From Bacteroidota bacterium (GTDB taxonomy: Bacteria; Bacteroidota; Rhodothermia; Rhodothermales; UBA10348): a DNA stretch of 37,066 nucleotides. The notes under the pieces are model-generated. The model saw only the letters and a program-made list of their open reading frames with translations. It searched no databases and was not told the DNA's origin. A program made the position numbers and the translations under genes. This document shows, in pieces, positions 5,521 to 13,563 of the stretch (position 1 is its first letter; every line of letters begins with the position of its first letter). Location: assembly GCA_027622005.1 (NCBI GenBank), contig JAQBZH010000021.1, forward strand, positions 1-37,066, written 5' to 3'.

Positions 5521-8466
5521 TTAAAAATCCCATCCAAAGAAAAACTGCTTAAACGTCTTGTCTTTTCTGGTGAATCCATCTCGATATCGATAGCCCATAT
5601 CATATCGCATCACAAAAGAGCCAAACAAATTCATCCTAAGCCCGAATCCAGCCGATCCAAGCGTCTCTCCTGAGCGAATCTCAGGCCTTTTTTCGTTGTA
5701 GTCCGAATTCCAAGCGTGCGCTGCATCAAAAAAGAGCGTACCGCGGAGGTTTGCCACACCAAAAGGAGCGAGAATCGGAAGTAAAATGGTTGGTGCGTTA
5801 ATCAAAGGAAATCGCAACTCATGCGAAGTGAACCACATTTTTTGACCACGAACGTCAAACCAGTGAAAACCTCGCAGATCCCAGCTTCCACCTAAGACGA
5901 AAAGCCGTGCTTCTCTTCCTTCATTAAAACGAGCCATTCCCCAAGACGCAAAAGTAATATCGTCGGTGATGCGAAAGTACTTTCTCACGTCCAACATAAT
6001 CGAGTAATAACTGACGTTGGAATAAAGGACGTCTGAGGTATATCCTGCTGTTAAAGAACCCCTCCACCCTGAAATGGGGCCGTTCATCCAATACAAAGCG
6101 TTGTCCCGCACCAAAGCAACGGAATTAGACAGCAAAAGCGCCTCCCGATCGCCAAACTTGGACTGAACATCTTTTCTGGTCCAGTTGAGCGAAGTTTCCA
6201 ACTCAACCCGGGAGAATTTCGAAAGCGGGTAACTTACAAAGCCAAAACCACCATAAACCGTTTCAAAAAATACAGGAAAGGATACGGGGGCATCTGGGTC
6301 GGTCACGTCGTAGCGTCTTCCCGAATAACGAAAAATGCCATAACCAATATTGGCCCTGCCATTCAGTTTAAACCGCGATAATTGTAGACTCAAATCTTTT
6401 ACAAAATCCCGACTCCCCGTTCCGGTGTTGATCAGGGTCAGATACAGATAATCATCCCCCAACATGTCCGAAAAGGCCAAAACGGCTCCTCCCGTAGTAC
6501 CGAGAATGGAATTTTGACTGACAATGCCCTGTGCGATGTCCAGGTTGTATTTCGCTTTGTAAGGAACAGACTCTGCATCTACTCCCAAAACCAATCGATC
6601 ATAGTTCCAGGGCTTTCCAATGCCCGATAAATCCGCGAAAATCGATTCTTTAGGCGCGCCGAGTAAGGAGTCTACACTCGAAATCTGCCGAATAGAGAAG
6701 TTTAACCCTTCAAAACTCGTGAACACAATGTGATCTTGATCGGCCCAATAGGGATCGAACGCAGCGGCCATAAGCGAAGTCAACCGCGTAGTTTTTCGCC
6801 ACGTCGGAGCCTGTGGAAATTGCTCTGCCGTCGAAGACGCAAACACCTTGGGCCACGTCACTTCGCTACTCATATCCACGACCCAAATATCTTGGGCTGA
6901 ATACTTCCCTGTCGAATCCTGACGCGTCGAAATGTAGGCCAACTTCCTGCCGTCCGGACTCCAAGTAGGAGAAAGATCCGTTTGCTCTCCAAACGTCACG
7001 TATCGAATTGAACCAGTATCTACAGCATAAGTAAAGATATTGTAGTGCCCATCTTCTCCAACGGAGGTCCGATCTGAGGAAAATGCTATGCGCAAACCAT
7101 CGGGACTCCAGGCCGGGTTTCTGTCGTCGTACGAGTCTTCCGTTAGCTGCCGAAGCATGCCGGATACCCGGGAGAACAGATAAATGTCACTGTATCCGTT
7201 TCGGGCGATGGCTGTAAATGTTATTTGGGTACCATCCGGGCTCCAGGATGGGGAATAGACAGCTATGAGATCGTCAAATCGATGCGTTTTTTCCAGACGA
7301 CCTTGATTTAAATCGTACACGTGGATTACATCCTGACCGCCAGATTTTGTTACGAAGGCTAGCATTCCCTGCTGGGAAACCGATATCCGGCTTTCAAACA
7401 AATGAAATGCTTCAAATTCATCGCTCTGTTCGCCGTGAATCAAGATCTCAGGCTCCCCCTTCGGATGGAATTTCTCGTCTACTTCGACTTCATACACATT
7501 GCTCAATCCGTCTTTATTTCCAACGAAATAAATTTTCTGTGTACCATCAGGGAATCGATGAAAATTAGGCTTGGCGCTGAATCCTTCTGTTGAAAGTCCG
7601 CCGGCGATCACGGAGGGCAATTCGATATTTTGAAACTGAGGATAGTATTGCTCCTTCAGCCACTGTAGCCATTTTCTGGATATCTCTCCAAAATTATCCT
7701 GGAGCGAAATCTCGAGAACTACCCGAAAATCGCGGTCCTTCCAAATATTGTCGATAATATCCAGTATTTTTTCTTCTCCGTAAACCTCTGAGAAAAAACG
7801 ATTTATGGCCTCCCCTTGTTTGTACATCACATAGGACCCTTGAATGCGATACATGGATTCGAGGGGCACTAGATAATTACTGAAAAGCGCATCTCGAATT
7901 ACCATTTCGTGCTGATCGTCGGGATCACCAGACCAATACTCAGCCAAGCCTTCCGTGAACCACAATGGATAAAACCGGTCGGTAGGTCTTCGGTGGTCCC
8001 GCATGATCCTCGTCAACTTATTGAACGTGAACACGTGGACCATTTCGTGCCGAATAACCCGACGGAATCGGTGCAAATCCCCATTGGCCGGGATCACAAC
8101 GCGACCTTTTAAAAACTCAAAGAAGCCTCCAACACCATCGGGAATAAATCCGGAAGTAACGTTGGTTTGTTTGAAATGGAGGTTCGACGAATAGAAAATG
8201 AGAGGAACCCTATTGTTCAGCGAAAAACTGAATTTGTGTTGGAGTTCTTCGTACGCCTCTTCAGCAAAAAACGCCCCGTGCTCAGCCAGTTCGAGCATTT
8301 CAGGATAATAATAAATATCAAAATGCTCGGTCTTCAGGATCTTCCAATCAAAGTCCTCATATTGGATTTTATTTCGCCCGAAATGGTATCCAAATTGACT
8401 ATAAGCATCAGATGCTGGCATCAATAGGACGGCGAGACAAAAAAGCTTGAGGACGGTTTTGATCAT
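5521..8466 (-). CDS. Gluzincin protease/TolB propeller/outer-membrane barrel fusion
   Basis: The 981-residue secreted protein has three parts. After the signal peptide (MIKTVLKLFCLAVLLMPASDAYS) comes a peptidase-MA-like domain with HEMVH at 140-144 and the third zinc ligand in WFTEGLAEYWS (Glu172), so the catalytic set is complete. Next is a TolB/PD40 propeller with WSPDG at 408-412, 453-457 and 502-506 and a further blade near 571. From about 640 to the end, aromatic/glycine-rich strands resemble a BamA/TamA-type barrel (LRGFHWFDVRGQKMWFTSHELRFPL, ending FKQFFFGWDF with the terminal Phe typical of barrels). Similar long proteins occur in Bacteroidota and relatives; their role is unproven. 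It heads a unit with the BamB-like lipoprotein and PEGA-like protein. Confidence 0.8.
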   Translation of the reverse strand: MIKTVLKLFCLAVLLMPASDAYSQFGYHFGRNKIQYEDFDWKILKTEHFDIYYYPEMLELAEHGAFFAEEAYEELQHKFSFSLNNRVPLIFYSSNLHFKQTNVTSGFIPDGVGGFFEFLKGRVVIPANGDLHRFRRVIRHEMVHVFTFNKLTRIMRDHRRPTDRFYPLWFTEGLAEYWSGDPDDQHEMVIRDALFSNYLVPLESMYRIQGSYVMYKQGEAINRFFSEVYGEEKILDIIDNIWKDRDFRVVLEISLQDNFGEISRKWLQWLKEQYYPQFQNIELPSVIAGGLSTEGFSAKPNFHRFPDGTQKIYFVGNKDGLSNVYEVEVDEKFHPKGEPEILIHGEQSDEFEAFHLFESRISVSQQGMLAFVTKSGGQDVIHVYDLNQGRLEKTHRFDDLIAVYSPSWSPDGTQITFTAIARNGYSDIYLFSRVSGMLRQLTEDSYDDRNPAWSPDGLRIAFSSDRTSVGEDGHYNIFTYAVDTGSIRYVTFGEQTDLSPTWSPDGRKLAYISTRQDSTGKYSAQDIWVVDMSSEVTWPKVFASSTAEQFPQAPTWRKTTRLTSLMAAAFDPYWADQDHIVFTSFEGLNFSIRQISSVDSLLGAPKESIFADLSGIGKPWNYDRLVLGVDAESVPYKAKYNLDIAQGIVSQNSILGTTGGAVLAFSDMLGDDYLYLTLINTGTGSRDFVKDLSLQLSRFKLNGRANIGYGIFRYSGRRYDVTDPDAPVSFPVFFETVYGGFGFVSYPLSKFSRVELETSLNWTRKDVQSKFGDREALLLSNSVALVRDNALYWMNGPISGWRGSLTAGYTSDVLYSNVSYYSIMLDVRKYFRITDDITFASWGMARFNEGREARLFVLGGSWDLRGFHWFDVRGQKMWFTSHELRFPLINAPTILLPILAPFGVANLRGTLFFDAAHAWNSDYNEKRPEIRSGETLGSAGFGLRMNLFGSFVMRYDMGYRYRDGFTRKDKTFKQFFFGWDF

Positions 8467-8498
8467 GTACGGCTATGGGCGATGAAATTCCAGTACCC

Positions 8499-8536
8499 CG
8501 AAAGTAACGATTCCAACAAATTGAACTTGTCAAGTT
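8499..8536 (-). promoter_or_regulatory. Candidate promoter with overlapping palindrome
   Basis: In the 128-bp gap upstream of the protease/barrel gene, the minus strand has TTGACA (8533-8528) and, 21 nt later, TACTTTCG (8506-8499), one base off TAnnTTTG. A 13-bp palindrome, AACTTG-T-CAAGTT (8524-8536), covers the TTGACA box and could be an operator. This suggests the unit 8466-3786 has its own promoter rather than depending on ptsI read-through. It is pattern-based only. Confidence 0.3.
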
Positions 8537-8594
8537 GGCTCTTATCGTAGTAGAAGGCCGATGGATGGTGACTATAAACAGGCGAACGGAAAAT

Positions 8595-10379
8595 CTACGT
8601 TGTTTGCTTTCCGTCCAAGAAAAACGAAACCCCGCATGCATGCTCTTCGAGCCATTTGTCCATAACTGCTCGAAACTCTTCCGGGTCGGAAGCAATAAGG
8701 GCTCTTTTTGCCAACGCCTGCCCTTCACTGAGCCGCATGGCTCGAATGACCCGTTTCATACCCGGCAGATAGATCGGCGAAGCCGAAAAAGTGTCTACTC
8801 CCAACCCAAGTAGAACCGGAATGGCCCGCATGTTAGTAGCTAGCTCCCCACACAAACTCACCGAAATACCAGCTGCTTTCGCCGCTTTTGTGGTCATTTG
8901 AATCAGTTGAAGGACGGCTGGATGCAATTCGTCATAAAGGTGCGCTACCAGATCATTTCCACGATCCACGGCTAAGACGTATTGCGTTAAATCGTTCGTC
9001 CCAATCGAAAAGAAATCCGTTTCACGCGCAAATTGATCAGCCGCTAGAGCTACGGACGGGACCTCAACCATCACTCCCATAGGGACGTGGGGGTCAAAAT
9101 CGATTCCTTCATTTTTCAGGTCCTCCATGGTTTGATTCATGATACTTCGAAACGTACGAACCTCACGAATGGACGATACCATGGGCAATAGTATTCGGAC
9201 AGGTCCAAAAGCACTCGCCCGGAGCATGGCCCGAAGCTGTGGCATCAATAGATCCAACTTGTCGAGCATAATGCGGATGCCGCGCCAGCCCAAAAAGGGA
9301 TTGTGCTCCCGATTACCCATCGGCAGCATTTTGTCGCCCCCAAGATCCAAAATTCGAAACGTCGTAGTGCCCGGTAAAGCGGCCTGAACAACCTCCACAT
9401 ACTGAGAAAACTGTTCAGCCTCCGTTACCAACGTCCTCCCTTCCATTAGAAGCGCCATCTCGGTTCGATAAAGCCCGATACCTTCAGCCCCATATTCAGC
9501 CAATTGGACCAGTTCTTCCCTCAATTCAAGATTGGCTTGGAGCCCAACGTGGTGGCCATCCAATGTTTCGGCGGGCAAAGGAACGATGGCTTTATCTTCC
9601 TGGACCAAACGAGAATAGCGTTCGCGTTTGTTGACATAATGAGCAAGCGTCTCCTCATCCGGGTTGATGATGACCTCTCCGCGAATCCCGTCCAGAACGA
9701 TCAAATCACCCGATTTAACTTCGCTCGTTACCCCGTGTGTGCTCACAATTGCAGGTACGTGCAGAGCACGGGCCATGATAGAAACATGAGAAGTCGGCCC
9801 TCCGAAATCGGTAACGCAACCTAGAATACCCTTACGGCTAAAAAGGATGATGTCCGCGGCCGTTAGATTCTCCGAAACAACAATGCTGTTTTCGTCAACG
9901 GCGGATAAGATGCGCCCTCTGCGCAAATGTCGAATTAGGCGATCTTGAATATCGAGCAGGTCATTTGCCCGTTCTCTGAGGTATTCACTATCCGCCGCTT
10001 CCATTTTGCGACGGTGCATACCCATGACCGTGACTACGGCAAAACCGGCATTAACACAGTTTTTTTCTATAAAAGAGACTACTTCAGGGTAAAGAGCGTG
10101 GTCCCGCAACATGAGTAATTGCGCTTCGAAAATCGTTGCGCTGTGCTCTCCCAGTTTTTCCCGGGTGATCGAAATGATTTTGTTTAAATCCCTTTCAGCT
10201 CGTCGTACAGCATCTTCAAATCGAGTGAGCTCGTTATTTAAAGCCGCCGTTTCAATAATCCTTTTTTCAACGTCAAAAGCTACTTTTGCGTACAGGTAGA
10301 CGGGTCCGATCGCAATCCCAGGAGAAACTGCAATCCCTTTGACTAACGCTGCTGAACCGATCTTAGGTGTACTTAGCAA
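8595..10379 (-). CDS. ptsI: PEP-protein phosphotransferase (PTS enzyme I)
   Basis: The 594-residue enzyme transfers phosphate from PEP to HPr in the cytoplasm. The swivelling domain carries the phosphorylated His198 in GGPTSHVSIMARALHVPAIV. The C-terminal PEP-binding barrel has GIGLYRTEMALL, LDLGGDK, NPFLGWRGIRI, the SIGTNDLTQYVLAVDR motif and the catalytic Cys in SLCGELATN. Length is normal. The start is a TTG directly abutting the HPr stop (TAA then TTG), with GGAGAA in the end of the HPr gene as ribosome-binding site; no ATG is available near the family start. With HPr it forms a two-gene unit. No enzyme II gene is nearby, so a regulatory phosphorelay is as likely as sugar uptake. Confidence 0.95.
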   Translation of the reverse strand: MLSTPKIGSAALVKGIAVSPGIAIGPVYLYAKVAFDVEKRIIETAALNNELTRFEDAVRRAERDLNKIISITREKLGEHSATIFEAQLLMLRDHALYPEVVSFIEKNCVNAGFAVVTVMGMHRRKMEAADSEYLRERANDLLDIQDRLIRHLRRGRILSAVDENSIVVSENLTAADIILFSRKGILGCVTDFGGPTSHVSIMARALHVPAIVSTHGVTSEVKSGDLIVLDGIRGEVIINPDEETLAHYVNKRERYSRLVQEDKAIVPLPAETLDGHHVGLQANLELREELVQLAEYGAEGIGLYRTEMALLMEGRTLVTEAEQFSQYVEVVQAALPGTTTFRILDLGGDKMLPMGNREHNPFLGWRGIRIMLDKLDLLMPQLRAMLRASAFGPVRILLPMVSSIREVRTFRSIMNQTMEDLKNEGIDFDPHVPMGVMVEVPSVALAADQFARETDFFSIGTNDLTQYVLAVDRGNDLVAHLYDELHPAVLQLIQMTTKAAKAAGISVSLCGELATNMRAIPVLLGLGVDTFSASPIYLPGMKRVIRAMRLSEGQALAKRALIASDPEEFRAVMDKWLEEHACGVSFFLDGKQTT

Positions 10380-10649
10380 TTACTTAACTTCTCCAAAGCC
10401 ATCTTCAAACAGAAGGGCCAAAGCGTCTGCCGCTTCAACTTCGTCTACTCCATCTAACTGCAACATGAGAGTCGCACCTTGTTCGGCAGCTAAAGTCATA
10501 ACACCGATAATACTTTTTCCGTTAATCTCGTAGCCGTCTTTCTGAATAAAAAACTCTGATTGAAATCGAGACGCCAGGCGAACAATCATGGAGGCTGGCC
10601 TGGTATGCAATCCAGCCCGATTAGTTACCGTTACTTCCCTTTCAATCAT
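10380..10649 (-). CDS. ptsH: Phosphocarrier protein HPr
   Basis: The 89-residue HPr has His15 in AGLHTRPASMIV, which accepts phosphate from enzyme I. It also has Ser46 in NGKSIIGVMTLAA, the regulatory site used by HPr kinase/phosphorylase in organisms that have it. Both numbers match the canonical positions exactly. Start is ATG at 10649. The gene sits 52 bp downstream of the polyprenyl synthase gene and touches ptsI with no gap, so the pair is translationally coupled. Conservation of Ser46 suggests that an HprK exists elsewhere in the genome. The C-terminal tail (FEDGFGEVK) is slightly longer than the enteric form. Confidence 0.95.
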   Translation of the reverse strand: MIEREVTVTNRAGLHTRPASMIVRLASRFQSEFFIQKDGYEINGKSIIGVMTLAAEQGATLMLQLDGVDEVEAADALALLFEDGFGEVK

Positions 10650-10701
10650 AGACTACGTTATCCGATGTTCTAAGCAGTTTCAAGTGGCCCGGCTGTGGGT
10701 T

Positions 10702-11688
10702 TTAGTGCTTCCTTACAGCCATTTTGTCGATCAATGCAACTAGTGCGTTTCTTCCCGTGGACGCAGGCAAACTACAACAAAGGAGTTCGGCCTGTTTCGA
10801 GTGAAAGAGTACGGCTTTTTCCGCAGACTCTAAAACTCCCATCTCTTTCAATATAGCGGTGGCTCTTGGCAATTCATCCGGCCTTAATCCGCCATCTGCA
10901 CATACTTGATGAAAATAAGATTTACCCGTTTCACGCTCCACTTTCAGAGCTTGAATCAGTAAAAAGGTTTTCTTGCCAGAGACTAGATCGCCGCCTAGCG
11001 GTTTACCCCAATTTGCAGAACTAGCTGTCAAGTCCAACAGATCATCTTGAATTTGAAATGCTTGCCCCAAATGATGTCCAATTTCGTCCATCCGAGAAAA
11101 ATAATCGTTTGAACTCGTTCCGGTCATGGCCCCTAGTACTAAACTCGTGCTGAGTAAGGCGGACGTCTTTTGATCGATCATGCCGAGATATTCGCTTAAT
11201 TCAACATCAGATCGGGATTCAAACTCCATGTCCCGAATCTGACCTTCGCAAAGCGCGCGCACGGTTTCACCAAATCGAACCAAGCCTAAACGCAGTACCG
11301 AGTCGGGAAGCGCCAATATCAGCTCGGAAGCGCGTCCAAGAAGAAAATCGCCGGCTAAAATGGCCGTGGGTTCATCCCACTTTACATGGATGGTCGGATG
11401 GCCTCTTCTGGAATCCGATCGATCCATAATATCGTCGTGCACCAGGGTAAAAATATGGAAGATTTCCATGGCGACGGCCACTTCGATGGCAACGGCTCGG
11501 CTCCCGCCAAAAATATCGGAGGCGGCCAGGGCTAACTGAGGTCGTAACCGCTTGCCGGGACTTTCTAATACGTGCTTGACAGCATCATACAGTCCCAGAG
11601 GCTCCCTTCTTAACTCAACGGAAGCCAGTCTTTGCTCAATGTCTTCTGTATTCTTCTGGAGAAACTCCAGGACGGTCGTTTTCTCCAT
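10702..11688 (-). CDS. Polyprenyl diphosphate synthase
   Basis: This 328-residue trans-isoprenyl diphosphate synthase condenses isopentenyl diphosphate units in the cytoplasm. The first aspartate-rich motif is DDIMD at 85-89 and the second DDLLD at 215-219; GKRLRP (45-50) binds the diphosphate. A Phe five residues before the first motif (position 80) is associated with short products (C15-C20) in studied family members, but chain length cannot be fixed by eye. Bacteroidota usually need an all-trans polyprenyl chain for menaquinone. The gene lies 18 bp downstream of adk in one transcription direction. Start is the ATG at 11688. Confidence 0.9.
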   Translation of the reverse strand: MEKTTVLEFLQKNTEDIEQRLASVELRREPLGLYDAVKHVLESPGKRLRPQLALAASDIFGGSRAVAIEVAVAMEIFHIFTLVHDDIMDRSDSRRGHPTIHVKWDEPTAILAGDFLLGRASELILALPDSVLRLGLVRFGETVRALCEGQIRDMEFESRSDVELSEYLGMIDQKTSALLSTSLVLGAMTGTSSNDYFSRMDEIGHHLGQAFQIQDDLLDLTASSANWGKPLGGDLVSGKKTFLLIQALKVERETGKSYFHQVCADGGLRPDELPRATAILKEMGVLESAEKAVLFHSKQAELLCCSLPASTGRNALVALIDKMAVRKH

Positions 11689-11706
11689 AATCCGCTGATG
11701 GAATCC

Positions 11707-12345
11707 CTACGTCAGTGATTTCAGTATGACGGTTATAATACGCTGATAAACCTCTTCAAAGGTACCTTTTCCGTCGATTTCTTGAAGTAATCCAAGCGAC
11801 CGATAATATTCTTGAACCGGAAAGGTAGACGCTTGATAAATCTCCAACCGGTGCAAAATGGCCTCAGGGAGGTCATCCTTCCTTTGAACGATTACTCCAG
11901 GCTCCAGATCTGCAGGTGGGGGTTTAAAATCCAAATGGAAGTTTTCGCCGGTAAGCCGGTTGATTCGCCTTTTCGAGAGCCGATCAACAATATCCTGATT
12001 CGACACAACCAAGCTTAAAACGGTATTCAGGTGGGTTTGGTGACTTTCTAGAAATTCAGCCAACCAATCGGCTTGCTCTATGGTCCTGGGGTATCCGTCC
12101 AGCACAAATCGATCATAATTGCAGGCCGTCATAGCGTCCTCGGCCAGGCTTCTCACTAGGGGTCCTGGGACGAGTTTTCCTTGCTCAACGTAGGCAGCAG
12201 CCTCTAAACCCAGCTCCGTTTCACTTCGAATAGCTCGGCGTAGCAGAATGCCCGTCGAAATGTGAACGACATTTTCTCTCTCGGACAAAAACTGAGCCTG
12301 CGAACCTTTCCCGACGCCGGGAGGTCCAAACAAAACAATACGCAT
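11707..12345 (-). CDS. adk: Adenylate kinase
   Basis: The 212-residue enzyme interconverts ATP + AMP and two ADP. The P-loop is GPPGVGKG (7-14). STGILLRRAI and the AMP-binding FVLDGYPRTIEQADWL segment follow, and the LID begins RRINRLTGENFHLDFKPPP. The LID lacks the four-Cys zinc site found in some Gram-positive enzymes, as expected here. Start is the ATG at 12345 directly before RIVLFGPPG. It precedes the polyprenyl synthase gene by 18 bp. The 98-bp gap upstream separates it from the membrane-protein pair and may hold its promoter, though no clear boxes were seen. Confidence 0.93.
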   Translation of the reverse strand: MRIVLFGPPGVGKGSQAQFLSERENVVHISTGILLRRAIRSETELGLEAAAYVEQGKLVPGPLVRSLAEDAMTACNYDRFVLDGYPRTIEQADWLAEFLESHQTHLNTVLSLVVSNQDIVDRLSKRRINRLTGENFHLDFKPPPADLEPGVIVQRKDDLPEAILHRLEIYQASTFPVQEYYRSLGLLQEIDGKGTFEEVYQRIITVILKSLT

Positions 12346-12443
12346 AAATGAAAAAAATCCTGTTGGCGGATATCAAAACTCAAAGACGTGCTTGCACCCA
12401 ATTGCAGGTCAAAAGATTCCAATCCTTGTTTAGTTCACATCGC

Positions 12444-12932
12444 CTACGATTTGTCCCGAAGCCGATTCCGCAGGTATCCCGCAACTTCCGCCCCGATCAT
12501 TGAGACCCCGGCTTGCATAACTTGCTTTAATGCGGTTGAAAGTACGCCTTCTGTGTCAGGTGAGAGGCGCATTAGGGGTGGCTGTTCTTGAAAAGCTTGA
12601 CGAACGGCGTCATCAGAGTCCGATCCCTTCTTTAGCAAGTCCGCTACACGCGATGCTAGTTGATTGGACAATTTGTTCAGGCCATCGTCGTACTTGATCG
12701 CTTTTGGAGCTGATTTGCGCCTAAACAAGATCACTCCAAGCAATAGCCCGGCTCCAACCGCCAAACCGACCCGATATTTTGGACCTAGCTTGACTACAGA
12801 AAGAAGAGACGGCATTTTTTGAGGGATTTTTGATTCATACGCCTCAAACCGACTGGAAATGGCTTGCCCTTTCTCTTTCAGCCGCAGTTCGAGATCTTCT
12901 TTGGTCAAATTTCCAGATGTGACATCGCTCAT
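12444..12932 (-). CDS. Single-helix membrane protein, DUF3618-like
   Basis: The 162-residue protein has a charged N-terminal helical part (TKEDLELRLKEKGQAISSRFEAYESKIPQ). One hydrophobic segment follows (YRVGLAVGAGLLLGVILFRRK, about residues 53-73), then a helical cytoplasm-like tail ending in basic residues. This plan resembles the DUF3618/YtxH-type proteins that often accompany holin-X-like genes; the match is by architecture, not certain by sequence. Its ATG overlaps the stop of the upstream holin-X-like gene (ATGA), so the two are translated together and probably act as partners in the envelope. No enzymatic motif is present. Confidence 0.65.
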   Translation of the reverse strand: MSDVTSGNLTKEDLELRLKEKGQAISSRFEAYESKIPQKMPSLLSVVKLGPKYRVGLAVGAGLLLGVILFRRKSAPKAIKYDDGLNKLSNQLASRVADLLKKGSDSDDAVRQAFQEQPPLMRLSPDTEGVLSTALKQVMQAGVSMIGAEVAGYLRNRLRDKS

Positions 12933-13474
12933 AATTGTTCTTCTAGACGCACGGTTTCCGGCAAGTTTTGTTTTCCTTCCGTTAGTTGTCCCAAGTTTTC
13001 GGATGGTCCAGGAAGTTCAGATTTTTCAGCCTTTGATTTATCAGAAAATCGAGGGCGTGAAACATACACGATCCAAGTTAAAATTGTCAAAACTAAGCCG
13101 ACCGACAGATACCCGAAGGCTGGGTGTCCGAGCCACGATCCGACCGCTTCAGCAATCGCCAATAAAAGAAACAAAACGGCAAATAGAGCCATAATTGCCA
13201 CAATTATGAGCGAAATTAGTTTTTGAGCTGCTGCTTCAATTCGCTCCTGAACTTCAAACTGAAGCAACTGGACCCGCAAGTCAATCCAGTCTTTGATATC
13301 GGTTAGCAGTTCGCGGGTCTCGCGGGCTATAGCGCCCAATCTTGACTCATTGTGGCCCGAAGCGGGTCCTTTCCTAGCCTCGCTTTGATTTTCATCGTGC
13401 AATCCCATTGGGTTATCCAAAGCGGACGGATCAAATGGATCCTGCGATTCCTTATGTCCACCAGAACTAGTCAT
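12929..13474 (-). CDS. Holin-X-like (Phage_holin_3_6/DUF1469) membrane protein
   Basis: The 181-residue protein has a polar N-terminal region of about 45 residues. The segment LGAIARETRELLTDIKDWIDLRVQLLQFEVQERIEAAAQKL then leads into two hydrophobic helices (IIVAIMALFAVLFLLLAIAEAVGSWLG and AFGYLSVGLVLTILTWIVYV). That is the signature layout of the Phage_holin_3_6 family. Despite the name, these are usually chromosomal and there are no phage genes around it. The start is the ATG at 13474; an in-frame TTG lies one codon earlier. It is coupled to the next gene by a 4-nt overlap. The function of the family is unknown; membrane stress is often suggested. Confidence 0.75.
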   Translation of the reverse strand: MTSSGGHKESQDPFDPSALDNPMGLHDENQSEARKGPASGHNESRLGAIARETRELLTDIKDWIDLRVQLLQFEVQERIEAAAQKLISLIIVAIMALFAVLFLLLAIAEAVGSWLGHPAFGYLSVGLVLTILTWIVYVSRPRFSDKSKAEKSELPGPSENLGQLTEGKQNLPETVRLEEQL

Positions 13475-13563
13475 CAAACATTATTACCGCTTTGTGTCTT
13501 CGAGAACAAGTCATAATACGCAAATCCCTCCAAACTGTGCCAGAAGACCCTTCTTTCCATCAA

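Noticed and set aside
12929-13474. Prophage lysis module
   Set aside because: The holin-X-like family is mostly chromosomal, and there is no endolysin, structural or integrase gene nearby.
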